DNA from: Azohydromonas caseinilytica | GTDB taxonomy: Bacteria > Pseudomonadota > Gammaproteobacteria > Burkholderiales > Burkholderiaceae_C | DNA length: 64,000 nt | Assembly: GCF_012927045.1 (NCBI RefSeq) | Contig: NZ_JABBFW010000022.1 | Coordinates: forward strand, 1 to 64,000 | Reading direction: 5' to 3' | Part shown: positions 17,739-28,046 of the stretch, piece by piece | How positions within the stretch are numbered: position 1 is the first letter of the stretch | Layout of the letters: each line of letters opens with the position of its first letter | The notes under the pieces: model-generated | The model's database searches: none | Told to the model about the DNA's origin: nothing | The model's input: only the letters and a program-made list of their open reading frames with translations | Program-made: the position numbers and the translations under genes

Positions 17739-19130
17739 TCAGCGCGCGCCGAGCAGCTCCCCCACCTCCAGCAATATCAACTCGTTGTCGTCGGCCCGGT
17801 TGGGCTCGCGGCTGCTGGAGAACGGCAGGTTGTTGTCGTTGCCCACCACGATGTGGCGCGCATCGGCCACGTCCACGTTCTCGATGGTGAAGAAGGGGAA
17901 GGCCAGCACGCCGTCGGTGAGCGGCTTGCGCGCCAGGCGGCGCGGGTCGGCGATCTTGAGCAGGTCGATGTAGCCCACCTTGCGCAGCACGCCGCCGGCG
18001 TTGGCGTCGCTCAGCTCCACCTTGTAGACGCGCTTGAACCGGGCCCGGTCGTGGAAGCAGTCGTTGCGCCGGGTGCCTTCCGGGCAGGCCTTGTCAGCGA
18101 TGCCCTCGCCGTTGTCGCGCTCGATGACCAGGCCGGTGGTGGCGTCGATCATGTTGAAGTCGCCGATGGCGTGCTGGCCGTCCTCCAGCGGGTACTTCCA
18201 GTGGCGGCCCGTCCACCGCCCGGCCTTGACGTCGAACTCCAGCACGCGCAGCACGGTCTTGCCGTCCAGGGTCTCATAGGCGCTGCTGGACTCGTCCCAG
18301 AGCGGGCCTTCGAGCAGAGCATAGAGCTTGCCGCCGTCGGGCGAGGCCGCCATGCCCTCGAAGCCCTTGGAGCGGCGCAGCTGGAATGTCACTTTGCCGT
18401 CGGGTGTGGGCGGCGTGGTCACTGCTGGATGGTCGGGTGAGCGGATAGGCTTGCCGTCCACCAGGGTGTCGAACACTGCCAGCACCTTGCCGCTCAGGTC
18501 CGCCTTGATCAGGTACGGCCCGAATTCGTCGCCGATCCACAGCGCGCCGCCGGCAAACTGAAAGCTCTCGGGGTCGAAGTCGGCGCCGGTGAGATAGCGC
18601 CGCTTCGTGCCCTCGTGAACGATGCGGAACGGGACCTTCTTGTCCGGGTCGTGCAGGAAGACGGTCTGCAGCCGCGTGAGGCGGCCCTGCTTGAAGTCCA
18701 CTCGGTAGTGGTTGAGGAACAGCATCGCGTCGGCCGAGTTGGCCTTGGCGCCGAAGCCGTTGTCGGTGAGCAGCCAATAGCTGCCGTCCGCCATGTGCTT
18801 GATGCCCGAGTGCCCCTGCGCCGGCTGGCCCTGGAAGGGCAGTGCCACGCCGGTGGGCCGCCCGGCCGAAGTGCCCTCCACCGTGCTCAGGGCCTCCACG
18901 CGTTGGCCGGTGGTGAACTTGCCGCTCACGTGCAGGTCGGCCGGCCCATCCTTGGGCGCGGCGATGAAGCTGCGCGCGGGCAGCAGCGCATGGCCGGCCA
19001 GCGTGGCAGGGAACTCGCGCGGCTGCGGCGTGCGGTCGTCCTGCGCGGTGGCGGACAGGGCCAGCAGCGCGGTCGTGGCACAGACCAGGGAGCGCATGGG
19101 CATCAGATGCTTGAGAGGCGAGGTGATCAT
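17739..19130 (-). CDS. Secreted esterase-like phytase-family protein
   Basis: Exported protein of about 460 residues matching the esterase-like activity of phytase family (beta-propeller-like). A signal peptide is clear (MRSLVCATTALLALSATAQ). The body has repeated strand-turn blocks with Asp/Gly-rich loops, such as HMADGSYWLLTDNGFGAKAN, FAGGALWIGDEFGPYL and VIERDNGEGI. The start is uncertain: ATG codons at 19154, 19130, 19106 and 19100 all precede the signal peptide and none has a strong ribosome site. It converges on zwf with a 27-base gap. The substrate is unknown; relatives hydrolyse phosphate esters. Confidence 0.75.
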   Translation of the reverse strand: MITSPLKHLMPMRSLVCATTALLALSATAQDDRTPQPREFPATLAGHALLPARSFIAAPKDGPADLHVSGKFTTGQRVEALSTVEGTSAGRPTGVALPFQGQPAQGHSGIKHMADGSYWLLTDNGFGAKANSADAMLFLNHYRVDFKQGRLTRLQTVFLHDPDKKVPFRIVHEGTKRRYLTGADFDPESFQFAGGALWIGDEFGPYLIKADLSGKVLAVFDTLVDGKPIRSPDHPAVTTPPTPDGKVTFQLRRSKGFEGMAASPDGGKLYALLEGPLWDESSSAYETLDGKTVLRVLEFDVKAGRWTGRHWKYPLEDGQHAIGDFNMIDATTGLVIERDNGEGIADKACPEGTRRNDCFHDRARFKRVYKVELSDANAGGVLRKVGYIDLLKIADPRRLARKPLTDGVLAFPFFTIENVDVADARHIVVGNDNNLPFSSSREPNRADDNELILLEVGELLGAR

Positions 19131-19154
19131 GCGCGCATGCTCGCCGGCGTCCAT

Positions 19155-19869
19155 GGCAGGCGCGTGACAGCGTGCGTGAGCGCCGCCGTGGGTGGAGCGT
19201 GATCACCGATTGGCAGGGCCAACTGCCGAAATCGGACAGCCGAAGCACGGTGCTGTGCACGGCGCGAACCGGGTTGCATGCGCAAGCATTGCCGACGCTG
19301 TGCGGCGATGCGGCGCGGGTGCCGAGCGGTGGTTGCTTCTCCACCCAATGCCCGCCCGTTTCGGGGGGGCAGCGCTGCCCGTCACCGGAAGGCCACGATG
19401 GCCCTCTTAGACTGCATCGTCGCGTCGCGGGCACGCCGGTTGCGCAGCGGCACTCGCCGCTTCAGCGCATGCACCTAAACAGTGCAGACCGGGCGCCCGC
19501 GCCTCGTCCTGATCGAGATCCATGCTGCCTCCGGCCATAGCCTTGGGGTATGGGTTGTGCTGCCCGAAATTCGTGACTGCGTTCCCGAGTTCGGGTTGCA
19601 TAGCCGTGGGCATTTGTTTTTTAGCAATGGAGGGTAGAGCTTGTCATTTGATTGAGCGCACCAAGGGCGAGCACCGTAAAACGAGGATGCACTCTCGTGA
19701 TGCGAATAAGCGCGTTTCTGGCAAAAGGCTTACGATGCGCTGACGGATGTGCTTGCTCATACGTTTCCATCCAATAAGAACAAACCCGTAAACAGGGGAA
19801 GGCGACTTCCCGGGGGCTCATGCTGCAATGCGGCGGAGTTTGATTCACATCACCCCGGGAGGATTGGGC
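19155..19869. other. Long intergenic region upstream of the EPS locus
   Basis: About 700 bases with no convincing gene. GC content falls in its second half, and AT-rich stretches (for example around 19610-19700) make it the likely promoter region for the polysaccharide operon to the right. The short open frames here have no ribosome sites and no recognisable domain. I see no tRNA, terminator or phage-type attachment site. Confidence 0.5.
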
Positions 19870-20541
19870 GTGCATACAGCATCGTTCGTTGCAGGCTTGC
19901 CTGTGGCTTTTGGGCCGCGAGATGAGCCATACCGGGCAGTGGCGTGGAAGGTCTTCAACCAAGTCGTTGCAGCTCTGCTGCTGTTGCTGTTTTCGCCGCT
20001 GATGGCTGTCATCGCCATCTGCATCTGGCGCGTGGACGGTGCGCCAATCGTATTCGCCCATTACCGAGTCGGCATGGGCGGCAAGGTGTTTCCCTGCCTG
20101 AAATTCCGCTCGATGGTGCGCAATTCGGAGCAGGTATTGCAGGAGCTGCTCCGCAGCGATCCAGCAGCGCGCGACGAGTGGATTCGGGAGCAAAAACTTT
20201 CTAACGATCCGCGCATTACGCCCATCGGCCGGATATTGCGCAAGCTGAGTCTTGATGAATTGCCGCAGCTGTTCAACGTATTACGCGGAGAGATGAATCT
20301 AGTCGGCCCTCGCCCCATTATGCTGTGTGAGTTGCCGCGTTATGGCCAAGTACGCTGGCATTACCTGAGCGTGAAACCCGGTATGACGGGGCTTTGGCAG
20401 GTTAGCGGGCGTAACAGCACGAGCTACGAGGAGCGGGTCGAACTGGACCGGAATTACGTGGAAAAGCGTAGTGAATGGCTGGATATTTGCATCCTGTTCA
20501 GGACCCTGGGTGTTGTGATCAGCGGTCATGGAGCCCAGTGA
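19870..20541 (+). CDS. Initiating sugar-phosphate transferase (undecaprenyl-phosphate)
   Basis: Bacterial sugar transferase that starts the repeat unit by moving a sugar phosphate from a UDP-sugar to undecaprenyl phosphate at the inner membrane. It is the short, single membrane-hairpin type: a hydrophobic segment at AALLLLLFSPLMAVIAICIW, then KFRSM, the DELPQLFNVLRGEMNLVGPRP active-site block and PGMTGLWQVSGRN. I prefer GTG at 19870, six bases after a strong GGGAGGA; ATG at 19828 has no such site. Base composition is clearly lower in GC (about 57%) than the rest of the window. The stop overlaps the next start (TGATG). Confidence 0.9.
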   Translation: MHTASFVAGLPVAFGPRDEPYRAVAWKVFNQVVAALLLLLFSPLMAVIAICIWRVDGAPIVFAHYRVGMGGKVFPCLKFRSMVRNSEQVLQELLRSDPAARDEWIREQKLSNDPRITPIGRILRKLSLDELPQLFNVLRGEMNLVGPRPIMLCELPRYGQVRWHYLSVKPGMTGLWQVSGRNSTSYEERVELDRNYVEKRSEWLDICILFRTLGVVISGHGAQ

Positions 20542-21734
20542 TGAACCGGGAAACCACGATCGAGATTCTGGCCATCGTCAATGCCGAGTCGGAGCATGCT
20601 CCACCTGCCCCGGCCTGGGACCCGTTGCCGGCGCCGCAGAAAGTAGTGCACGTGGTGGGCCGCGCTACGGACGAGGTGCTGAGCTTCTTGCGCTCCTCGC
20701 TTCAGGCCTGCGCGGCCCATGGCTTCGAAACCTGCGTGGTGCTCATCGACAAGCAAGAGCACCGTCACTGCCTCGTGCAGCTGGACCAGTCGGCCGAATT
20801 GTTCCTGGTGGCACCGGCGCGAAATCCGTTGTCGCAATGGCGTGCCGTGGCTCGGACCATTGACAGCCTGCTGCACGCTGACAAACCCCATGCCGTGCAT
20901 TTGCATGGCCTGTTGCCCTGTGCGGTCGGCGTATTGGCGCTGCATCGGGCGGGTATTGGGGTGCCGGTTTATTTTTCGCTGCATGGATTTCGCACCCTAA
21001 ATGCCCTGGGCATGTCGGCGGCCCGTGTGCTGTTGGCGCTGCGGAAAATTTTTCAGAAGGCGCCCCCAGCCCCCATCACCTATGTGCCGCAGGAAAAGCA
21101 CGCGTTGCAGATATGGAGTGATTCAGGCATGCCCTTTGCGACGGAAACGCCGGCGCAAGGTTCGACCGGGCGGCATGAGGCTGCTCATCCATTAATTATT
21201 TCCGGTGGTCATGGTCAGGGTTTTCGCGGTATTGAAACCTTCTCGCAGTTGGCGGTACTCCTGAGTGGCGGAGAAACGCATATCGGTTTCGAGTGGATCG
21301 GTCCGGTCAGCGGGAATGAAGCGCGGCACTTGAGCGCGGCGGGGGTGCGTGTATTGGGTGCCGACGATCATGACCATGCCCTGCATCTGACGACGAGCTG
21401 GCTGTATGCGGGGGTCGAGGAAACGGCGGGTTTTCCGGTGGCGCTGCTTAGTGCCATGGCAATGGGCCTGCCGTGCGTGGCCTTGGATTGTGACCAGCAC
21501 CGCGCTGTCATCACTCACGGTGAAACCGGATACCTGTGTGGTGGTATCGAGGATTTCCTGGACTGCATTTCCATGCTGCTCGATGACGCGGCATTGCGCG
21601 CCCGCATTGGTTCGGCCGCGCGTGAGCAGGCGGTGCAGCGTTTCAATGCGGAAAGTTTTGGCAGGCGGCTGTTTGCGGCCTATTCACTGAGTTCCATGGC
21701 CCCCAACGGACTGAGCTTGAAAGGTCAATCTTGA
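20541..21734 (+). CDS. Glycosyltransferase (GT4-like)
   Basis: Cytoplasmic glycosyltransferase of 397 residues with a GT-B fold. The N-terminal half carries [19 protein letters not shown] and [14 protein letters not shown], typical of acceptor-side motifs in GT4 enzymes. The C-terminal half has [24 protein letters not shown], the usual E-x7-E-like nucleotide-sugar region, although the first acidic residue context is atypical. The ATG at 20541 overlaps the preceding stop by one base. GC content is lower than in the genes further right, as in the initiating transferase. The donor sugar cannot be told from sequence. Confidence 0.8.
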   Translation: MNRETTIEILAIVNAESEHAPPAPAWDPLPAPQKVVHVVGRATDEVLSFLRSSLQACAAHGFETCVVLIDKQEHRHCLVQLDQSAELFLVAPARNPLSQWRAVARTIDSLLHADKPHAVHLHGLLPCAVGVLALHRAGIGVPVYFSLHGFRTLNALGMSAARVLLALRKIFQKAPPAPITYVPQEKHALQIWSDSGMPFATETPAQGSTGRHEAAHPLIISGGHGQGFRGIETFSQLAVLLSGGETHIGFEWIGPVSGNEARHLSAAGVRVLGADDHDHALHLTTSWLYAGVEETAGFPVALLSAMAMGLPCVALDCDQHRAVITHGETGYLCGGIEDFLDCISMLLDDAALRARIGSAAREQAVQRFNAESFGRRLFAAYSLSSMAPNGLSLKGQS

Positions 21735-23068
21735 AAATCACCATCATCGGCAGCGGTTATGTCGGGCTGGTTTCAGGCGCATGCCTGGCCGAAATGGGTA
21801 ACGACGTGATGTGCCTGGACGTGGACGCCCGCAAGATCGCCTCGCTCAACGACGGCAAGGTCCCCATCCACGAGCCGGGCCTGGAACCGGTGATCCGCCG
21901 CAACGTCGAGGCCGGGCGGTTGCATTTCACCACCGACACGCCAGCGGCGGTGCGCCACGGCACCTTGCAGTTTATCGGCGTAGGCACGCCGCCCGACGAA
22001 GACGGTTCGGCCGACCTGCAATACGTGCTGGAGGCCGCGCGCGGCATCGGCCGGCACATGACGGACTACAAGGTCATTGTCAACAAGAGCACGGTGCCGG
22101 TGGGCACGGCGGATCGGGTGGAAGCGGTGGTGCGTGAGGAGCTCGCTTCGCGCGGCATCGAGGTCGAGTTCGCGGTGGCCTCCAATCCTGAGTTCCTGAA
22201 GGAGGGCAACGCGGTCGAGGACTTCATGAAGCCCGACCGCGTCATTGTCGGCGCCAACGACGAGCGTGCCCTGCTGCTGCTGCGAGCGCTGTACGCGCCC
22301 TTCTGCCGCAACCGCGAGCGGCTGGTACTGATGGACCGGCGCAGCGCCGAGCTCACCAAGTACGCCGCCAACGCCATGCTGGCCACGCGCATCAGCTTCA
22401 TGAACGAGTTGGCCGCGCTGGCGGAGCGCGTGGGTGCCGACATCGAGGCCGTGCGTCATGGCATGGGCAGCGACCCGCGCATCGGCACGCACTTCCTCTA
22501 CGCCGGCATCGGCTACGGCGGCTCCTGCTTCCCCAAGGACGTGAAGGCGCTGCTGCGCACCGCGCACGAGCAGAGCGTGCCGCTGGAGGTGCTGGCCGCG
22601 GTGGAGAATGCCAATGAGCGCCAGAAGCGCGTGCTGGTGGACAAGATCGTGGCCCGCTTCGGCGAGAGTTTGGACGGGCTGCAGTTTGGCCTGTGGGGCC
22701 TGGCCTTCAAGCCCAATACCGACGACATGCGCGAGGCGCCCAGCCTGGTGCTGATCGCCGAGCTGCTGCGCCGCGGCGCCCGCCTCAAGGCTTACGACCC
22801 GGTGGCGATGGCTGAGGCGCGGCGCCGGCTGGGCGCGACCTCGGGCCTAAGCTTCGCGACCACGGCAGACGAGGCTGCCAAGGGCTGTGACGCTCTGCTG
22901 GTCGCCACCGAGTGGCTGCAGTTCCGCAGCCCAGACTTCGCGCAGCTGCGCGGCCTGCTGCGCCAGCCGGTGGTTTTTGACGGCCGCAACCTCTACGACC
23001 CGGTGCTGATGGCGGACGCCGGGCTGGAGTACCACGCGGTGGGGCGTCCAGTGGTGGAGGCGGCATGA
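21731..23068 (+). CDS. ugd: UDP-glucose 6-dehydrogenase
   Basis: Oxidises UDP-glucose to UDP-glucuronate with two NAD. The N-terminal Rossmann fold reads [21 protein letters not shown]. The catalytic Cys is residue 266 in [14 protein letters not shown], and the central [17 protein letters not shown] and C-terminal [16 protein letters not shown] motifs are intact. The length of 445 residues is normal. It starts with TTG at 21731, overlapping the preceding stop, so translation is coupled. With the epimerase at 44552 it should supply UDP-glucuronate and UDP-galacturonate, implying an acidic polymer. Confidence 0.95.
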   Translation: MKITIIGSGYVGLVSGACLAEMGNDVMCLDVDARKIASLNDGKVPIHEPGLEPVIRRNVEAGRLHFTTDTPAAVRHGTLQFIGVGTPPDEDGSADLQYVLEAARGIGRHMTDYKVIVNKSTVPVGTADRVEAVVREELASRGIEVEFAVASNPEFLKEGNAVEDFMKPDRVIVGANDERALLLLRALYAPFCRNRERLVLMDRRSAELTKYAANAMLATRISFMNELAALAERVGADIEAVRHGMGSDPRIGTHFLYAGIGYGGSCFPKDVKALLRTAHEQSVPLEVLAAVENANERQKRVLVDKIVARFGESLDGLQFGLWGLAFKPNTDDMREAPSLVLIAELLRRGARLKAYDPVAMAEARRRLGATSGLSFATTADEAAKGCDALLVATEWLQFRSPDFAQLRGLLRQPVVFDGRNLYDPVLMADAGLEYHAVGRPVVEAA

Positions 23069-24492
23069 ACATGACCCTCTCCCGCTTGCTGACCACGCTG
23101 CGCGCGCGCTGGCGCGAGGGCCTGCTGGCCTTCGCGCTGGTGCTGGCCGCGGGCGTGGCCCTCAATGCCTGGCTGCCACGCCAGTACACGGCCGAGGCCG
23201 CAGTGATGCTGGACGTGCGCACCGCAGATCCCATTGCCGGTACCCCGATGCAGCCGCTGGCCGTCACCAATTACATGGCCACGCAGGTGGACCTGCTGCT
23301 CAGCGAGCGCGTGCTGCGCGGCGCGCTCAAGCGCACTGGGCTGGACCAGGACGCCGAACTGCATGAGCGCTGGCTCAAGGCCACGCAGGGCCGCGGCGAC
23401 AAGCTGAGCTGGCTGTCCGATGGCGTGCTCAAGAACGCTGAGGTGGTGCCCGCGCGCGAGTCCAACGTCATCACGCTGCGCTACACCGACCGCACGGACC
23501 AGCGCGCCGCCGAGGTGGTCAACGCCATCGTCGAGTCCTACATCGCCACCACGGTGGAACTGCGCGCCGAAGGCGCGCGCCAGCAGGACACCTTCTTTGA
23601 CCAGCGCGCCAAGGCGCTGCGCGAGGCGGTGCAGCGCGCGCAGGCCGCCTTGTCCGAACATCAGCGCCAGGCCGGCTTGGTGGCCAACGACGAGCGCCTG
23701 GACATCGAGAACGCACGGCTGTCGGACCTGTCCTCGCAGTTGCTGGCGGCGCGCAACGCGGTGCAGGACTCCGCCGCGCGCCTCAGCCAGGCCAACCGGC
23801 AGCCCGAGCACTCGCCCGACGTGCTGGGCAATCCACTGGTTTCGAGTCTGATGGGCGAGCTGGCGCGACAGCAGGTGCGACTGCGCGAGCTGGAAACGCG
23901 GCTGCAGTCCGCGCACCCTTCCGTCATCGAGGCGCGTACCACCATCGATAACCTGCGCCGCGAGATCGAGGCGCAGCGCGCCACCGTCACGGCGAGCATG
24001 GGCGTGAGCCGGGCCGTGGGCGAGAGCCGCGTGGCGCAGTTGCAGGCGGCCGTGGACACGCAGCGCGCCAAGGTGCTGGACCTGAAGCTCAAGCGCGAGC
24101 GGGCCGAGGTGCTGCAGCGCGACCTGGACAACGCCGTGCAGGCCTACGGTGCGGTGTTCAAGCGCTCGGACACGGCCAGCATGGAGGGCCAGGCCACGCT
24201 CAACAACGTCTCGCGTATCAAGGAAGCCACGCCGCCGCCGCTGCCCTCGCGCCCGCGGGTGTTCCTCAATCTGGCGGTGACGCTGGTGCTGGGTGTGGTG
24301 GCGGCACTGGTCACCGTGGTGGTGCGCGAGGTGCGCGATCCGCGCCTGCGTGACGAAGGGGACATCGAACGCGTGCTGGGCCACGTGGCGCTGGGCCGGC
24401 TGCCCAACCACGACGCCCTGCGCGGCCCCTCGGACCATTGGCGGCGCCTGGTCGCGCCGCCGCAGATCGGCATGGGAGGCCGCCATGGGTAA
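23065..24492 (+). CDS. epsF: Polysaccharide chain-length determinant (Wzz/EpsF type)
   Basis: Polysaccharide co-polymerase of 475 residues in the inner membrane. It has an N-terminal membrane segment (about 17-36), a long periplasmic region with coiled-coil helices (about 160-370, rich in Ala/Glu/Arg), and a C-terminal membrane segment (about 400-420) after a Pro-rich stretch [16 protein letters not shown]. This is the Wzz/GNVR layout without a fused kinase; the kinase is the next gene. The start ATG overlaps the ugd stop (ATGA), and its stop overlaps the kinase start by 8 bases. It sets polymer length together with the polymerase. Confidence 0.9.
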   Translation: MNMTLSRLLTTLRARWREGLLAFALVLAAGVALNAWLPRQYTAEAAVMLDVRTADPIAGTPMQPLAVTNYMATQVDLLLSERVLRGALKRTGLDQDAELHERWLKATQGRGDKLSWLSDGVLKNAEVVPARESNVITLRYTDRTDQRAAEVVNAIVESYIATTVELRAEGARQQDTFFDQRAKALREAVQRAQAALSEHQRQAGLVANDERLDIENARLSDLSSQLLAARNAVQDSAARLSQANRQPEHSPDVLGNPLVSSLMGELARQQVRLRELETRLQSAHPSVIEARTTIDNLRREIEAQRATVTASMGVSRAVGESRVAQLQAAVDTQRAKVLDLKLKRERAEVLQRDLDNAVQAYGAVFKRSDTASMEGQATLNNVSRIKEATPPPLPSRPRVFLNLAVTLVLGVVAALVTVVVREVRDPRLRDEGDIERVLGHVALGRLPNHDALRGPSDHWRRLVAPPQIGMGGRHG

Positions 24493-25447
24493 GCGTGAAG
24501 GTTCGATCTTGGCTTCGCAGGCCGGCGAGTTCCTGCGGCGCGTCAACGGCGATCCGGCCGCGGCGCAGGCGGTCAATGACGCGGAACTGCTGCCCGAGAC
24601 CCAGAGCATTGGCGAGTTCCTGCGCAGGCTGCATGCTCTGAGCGACGAGCAGGTCGAGCAGATCCTGGCCGTGCAGCGCGAGCGCAACTTGCGCTTCGGC
24701 GAGGCGGCCGTGGCGCTGCGTATGGCCTCGCAGCAGGACGTGCTGTGGGCCTTGTCGCAGCAGCACAGCCACCCTTACGCCTATGCCCACGCCATGGAGG
24801 AAGGCGGCCCGGCGCTGCATGCCGACCTGGTGATGGCGCGTGAGCCCTTCAGCCGCCAGGCCGAGCATTTCCGCACCCTGCGCAGTCGGCTGCTCATCGG
24901 CGCGCTAGCCCCGTCGCCGGTGCGGCGTGCCCTAGCAGTGGCGAGCGTGGGCGTGGGCGAAGGCAAGAGCTACTTCGCCGCCAACCTCGCCATTGCGCTG
25001 AGCCAGGTCGGCGCGCGCACGCTGCTCATCGATGCCGACCTGCGCACGCCGCGGCTGCACCGGTTGTTCGGCCTACCAAACGGCAGCGGCCTGAGCAACG
25101 TGCTGGCGCGGCGTCAGCAGGGCAGCCCGTCCATCCTCGCCGTGGAAGGCCTGCCCCACCTTTTCATCATGCCTTCGGGCACGCTGCCACCCAACCCGGC
25201 GGACCTGGTGCAGCGCGGCACGCTGGACGCGCTGCTGCAGGAGATGGCCGTTGCCTTCGACCACGTCATCGTGGACACGCCGGCGGCCAGTCATGGCGCC
25301 GACAGCGCCGTGATCGCCGACAAGGCCGGTGCCGCGCTGGTGGTGGCACGCCGCCATGCCTGCCGGCTGGCGGAAATGCAGGCGCTGCTGGGCGAACTCA
25401 AGCGGCGGCCGGTCTACCTGGCCGGGGTGCTGATCAACGAACGCTGA
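24485..25447 (+). CDS. epsG: Chain-length tyrosine kinase with N-terminal MshEN-like domain (EpsG type)
   Basis: Cytoplasmic BY-kinase-like ATPase, 320 residues, partner of the chain-length protein. Walker A is VGVGEGKS (Lys161), Walker A' is LLIDADLR (Asp183/Asp185) and Walker B is HVIVDTPA (Asp264). Two things stand out. The C-terminal Tyr cluster normally autophosphorylated in BY-kinases is missing; the protein ends at AGVLINER. The N-terminal 100 residues carry an extra domain (IGEFLRRLHALSDEQVEQIL, then RFGEAAVALRMASQQDVLWAL) resembling the GspE/MshE N-terminal domain, some of which bind cyclic di-GMP. The start ATG is at 24485. Confidence 0.88.
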   Translation: MGKREGSILASQAGEFLRRVNGDPAAAQAVNDAELLPETQSIGEFLRRLHALSDEQVEQILAVQRERNLRFGEAAVALRMASQQDVLWALSQQHSHPYAYAHAMEEGGPALHADLVMAREPFSRQAEHFRTLRSRLLIGALAPSPVRRALAVASVGVGEGKSYFAANLAIALSQVGARTLLIDADLRTPRLHRLFGLPNGSGLSNVLARRQQGSPSILAVEGLPHLFIMPSGTLPPNPADLVQRGTLDALLQEMAVAFDHVIVDTPAASHGADSAVIADKAGAALVVARRHACRLAEMQALLGELKRRPVYLAGVLINER

Positions 25448-25454
25448 CGCGCAA

Positions 25455-26915
25455 TTGAGCACGCATCCTCTGACTGCCGGTCCGGCCGCTTGGCCACCGG
25501 CCCGGCCGCTGGAGCTGTCGCTGGGCGTTCTGGGCCTGGTTGCCCTGATGGTGTCCAACGCCGCGCTGGCCGTGGCGGCGCCGCATCCCGTCTGGCCAGC
25601 CCTTGGGCTGGTGCTGTTCCTGGCTGGTGCGGCGCGGCTGTTCTCCATGGCGCCGGTGGCGGCCGTGATGCTGGCGCCTTTCGTGGTGGTGCACGGCTCG
25701 GTGCTGGTGTCGCTGCAGGCCATCGAGGGTGGGGCCTACATGAAGGAGATGGGCCAATTCGGCCAACCCTCCCCGGCTGGTGCGGCCTTCGCGCTGTGCT
25801 CGGCGCTGTTCCTGGGCACGGCGGCGTTCACCTTCACGCGGCTGCGCGGCCGCCGGCAGCCGCAAGTATCGACCCCGATTGCCATGGCGCGCGGACCGCG
25901 CCTGTTGCTGTGCGCATCCGTGCTGGGCGGCGCGGCGCTCGTGGTGGCTTGGCTGGCATTCAAGGGCGCGCGCGCCGGCTTTCCGCTGCTCACCGGCACC
26001 GATCGCTTCGCCTTCCGCGCTGCCAGTGCCGACGTCATCACGCTCAACCTGCTGATCCTCAAGTACGTCCTGGCGGCGGTGACGGGCACCAGCGCAGTGT
26101 TCGCGCCGGGGCCCTGGTGGCGCCGCGCCCACCACGCCGTGTTCGGCGGTTACGTGATGGTGTCGTTCCTGTTCGGCGACAAGTTCTTCATCGTGCTGAT
26201 GGCGGCCTGCTTCTATGCCATGCCCTTCTTCGTGAGCCGGCCCGCCGAGCTGGTGGCGCGCGTGCGTGCCGCTGCGCCGCTGGCGCTGCTGATGTTCGGC
26301 TGCGCCTCGGCGGTGACGCTGTTCATCTACTCCGGGTACGGCCAGCTCGGCGCCGCGCAGACGCTGGAGCGGCTGGGCGAGCGCATCGCCGGCCAGGGCC
26401 AGCTCTGGTACTTGGCCGTGCGCGATGCGTCGGTCCTGTTCAATCTGGACACTCACCACATCGCACTGAACCTGCAGAACTTGGTGGCGCGTCCGCCGGC
26501 GGACTTCACCTTCCAGCACCGGCTGGCGCCCTTCTACTTCGTAGAGCGCTATGCGCCCACGGTGCTGTTCCTGTCCTTCGTGAACAACGGCGGCATGGTC
26601 ACGCCGACCATGGTGTTCGAAGCCTACTCGCTGGTGATGGTGGGCTACGCGGGGCTGGCGTTGGCGCTGCTGCTGGCCGGGGTCTGGACGGGTTGGCTCG
26701 CACACCACCTGGCCCGCGCCATGGCCGGCGGCAACCCGGCCGATGTGCTGCTGCCCTCCTTCGCGATGTTCCAGACCATCGTGCTGATGTCGCAGGGCAC
26801 GCTGCACTCGCTGCTGAGCCTGAGCGCGTTCAAGGCCTACGCCGCCTTCTTCGTGCTGCAGACGCTGGTGCGGGCGGTGCTCAGGCATTGCGCCGCGGCG
26901 CCACGGAAAGCCTGA
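25455..26915 (+). CDS. Multi-pass membrane protein, Wzy-type polymerase candidate
   Basis: Integral membrane protein of 486 residues with about ten to twelve hydrophobic segments spread over the whole length and a longer loop (about 335-375, GQLWYLAVRDASVLFNLDT and QHRLAPFYFVERYAPT) that would face the periplasm. No domain is firmly recognised. The role is proposed by elimination: the locus has a flippase and chain-length protein but no other polymerase, and the topology fits Wzy. The start is TTG at 25455, 7 bases after the kinase stop, without a good ribosome site; the next ATG would remove a membrane segment. It is followed by an acyltransferase gene after 3 bases. Confidence 0.65.
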   Translation: MSTHPLTAGPAAWPPARPLELSLGVLGLVALMVSNAALAVAAPHPVWPALGLVLFLAGAARLFSMAPVAAVMLAPFVVVHGSVLVSLQAIEGGAYMKEMGQFGQPSPAGAAFALCSALFLGTAAFTFTRLRGRRQPQVSTPIAMARGPRLLLCASVLGGAALVVAWLAFKGARAGFPLLTGTDRFAFRAASADVITLNLLILKYVLAAVTGTSAVFAPGPWWRRAHHAVFGGYVMVSFLFGDKFFIVLMAACFYAMPFFVSRPAELVARVRAAAPLALLMFGCASAVTLFIYSGYGQLGAAQTLERLGERIAGQGQLWYLAVRDASVLFNLDTHHIALNLQNLVARPPADFTFQHRLAPFYFVERYAPTVLFLSFVNNGGMVTPTMVFEAYSLVMVGYAGLALALLLAGVWTGWLAHHLARAMAGGNPADVLLPSFAMFQTIVLMSQGTLHSLLSLSAFKAYAAFFVLQTLVRAVLRHCAAAPRKA

Positions 26916-26918
26916 GCG

Positions 26919-28046
26919 ATGCAGCGCCTGAGCCATCTCGACGGGCTGCGCGGCATCGCCGCGCTGCTGGTGGTCTACCAGCACCTGGTGGAGTACGCCG
27001 GCGGTATGGCCCCAGTGGGCAGCTGGGTGGCGGCGCATCTGGCACAGCTGCTGACGGTCATCGACCTAGGCAAGGCCGGCGTGATTGCCTTCTTCGCCAT
27101 CAGTGGCTTCGTCGTGCCGTTCAGCTTCGGCACGCAGGCGCTGCCGCGGCTGGGTTTCACGCTGTCGCGCCTGTTCCGGCTCTATCCGGCCTACTGGCTG
27201 TCGCTGGGAGTGACGGCATTGCTGCTGCCGGCGCTGGGCGTGGCCAGCTTCAACGCCTCGCAGCTGGTGGCCAACTTGAGCATGGTGCAGCTGCTGCTGG
27301 GGCACGAGGATGTGCTGAGCGTGTACTGGACGCTGCTGGTCGAGCTGGTGTTTTACGCCAGCTGCCTGGTGGTGTTCAGCCTGGGCCGGCTGCGCTCGCC
27401 GGCCTGGTGCGCGGGCATGGTCTGCGCGCTGTTGGCCGTCGCGCTGGTGGGCAGCGTGCTGCGCGCGCGCGGATACGCCCTGGCGCCGGTGGGCGTGCCG
27501 CTGTACCTGGCGATCATGTGGTTCAGCGCCGGCCTGCGGCTGTGGTTGCTGGAGAAGCTGCCCGGCGCCGGCCACTGCTGCCTGCTGGTGCTGCCGCTGC
27601 TGCTGGTGCTGTTCCCAGTGGCTTGGTCCACTGCCTATGACGATCACTCGCACCGCGAGTCGGTGCTGGCCGTGATCACGGCCTTCTATGCCGGGCTGGC
27701 GCTGTTCTTCTGGTGCGTGTTGCGTCGCCGCTTCGCATCGCCGCTGCTGGTGCGCCTGGGCGCGCTGAGCTACGCGCTGTACCTGTTTCACCCGCTGGCG
27801 CTGGACCTGGCGCAGACGGCGGCGCTGCGCTGGTCCCCGTCCTGGCCTTGGAGCGTCGTGACGCTGGCGGCGCTGACCCTGGCGCTGTCCTTCCTGGCGG
27901 CCGCCGTGGTGCAGCGCTGGCTGGAGATGCCCGGCATCGCGGCGGGCAAGCGCCTGATGTCGCGCATCGCCGCCTGGCACGCCACGCGGCGCGCCGGCGA
28001 GGCGAGCTACGCGGGGCGCCAAGCCAACACGGAGGGACGTCCCTGA
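26919..28046 (+). CDS. Acyltransferase family 3 membrane protein
   Basis: Polytopic inner-membrane acyltransferase, 375 residues with about ten hydrophobic segments. The N-terminal signature LDGLRGIAALLVVYQHLVEY carries the conserved Arg and His of the family. FAISGFVVPFSFG and RLFRLYPAYWLSLG follow, also typical. Such proteins add acetyl or related groups to sugars of exported polysaccharides. The start is 3 bases after the preceding stop, and its own stop overlaps the next start (TGATG). It is one of three such enzymes in the locus. Confidence 0.9.
   Translation: MQRLSHLDGLRGIAALLVVYQHLVEYAGGMAPVGSWVAAHLAQLLTVIDLGKAGVIAFFAISGFVVPFSFGTQALPRLGFTLSRLFRLYPAYWLSLGVTALLLPALGVASFNASQLVANLSMVQLLLGHEDVLSVYWTLLVELVFYASCLVVFSLGRLRSPAWCAGMVCALLAVALVGSVLRARGYALAPVGVPLYLAIMWFSAGLRLWLLEKLPGAGHCCLLVLPLLLVLFPVAWSTAYDDHSHRESVLAVITAFYAGLALFFWCVLRRRFASPLLVRLGALSYALYLFHPLALDLAQTAALRWSPSWPWSVVTLAALTLALSFLAAAVVQRWLEMPGIAAGKRLMSRIAAWHATRRAGEASYAGRQANTEGRP

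Noticed and set aside
19601-19743. Short frame between the esterase gene and the EPS operon as a small regulator
   Set aside because: No ribosome site, basic low-quality composition and no known fold; more likely part of the promoter region.
25490-27640. 716-residue frame over the polymerase candidate and acyltransferase
   Set aside because: It crosses two real genes in another frame and lacks membrane segments or motifs.
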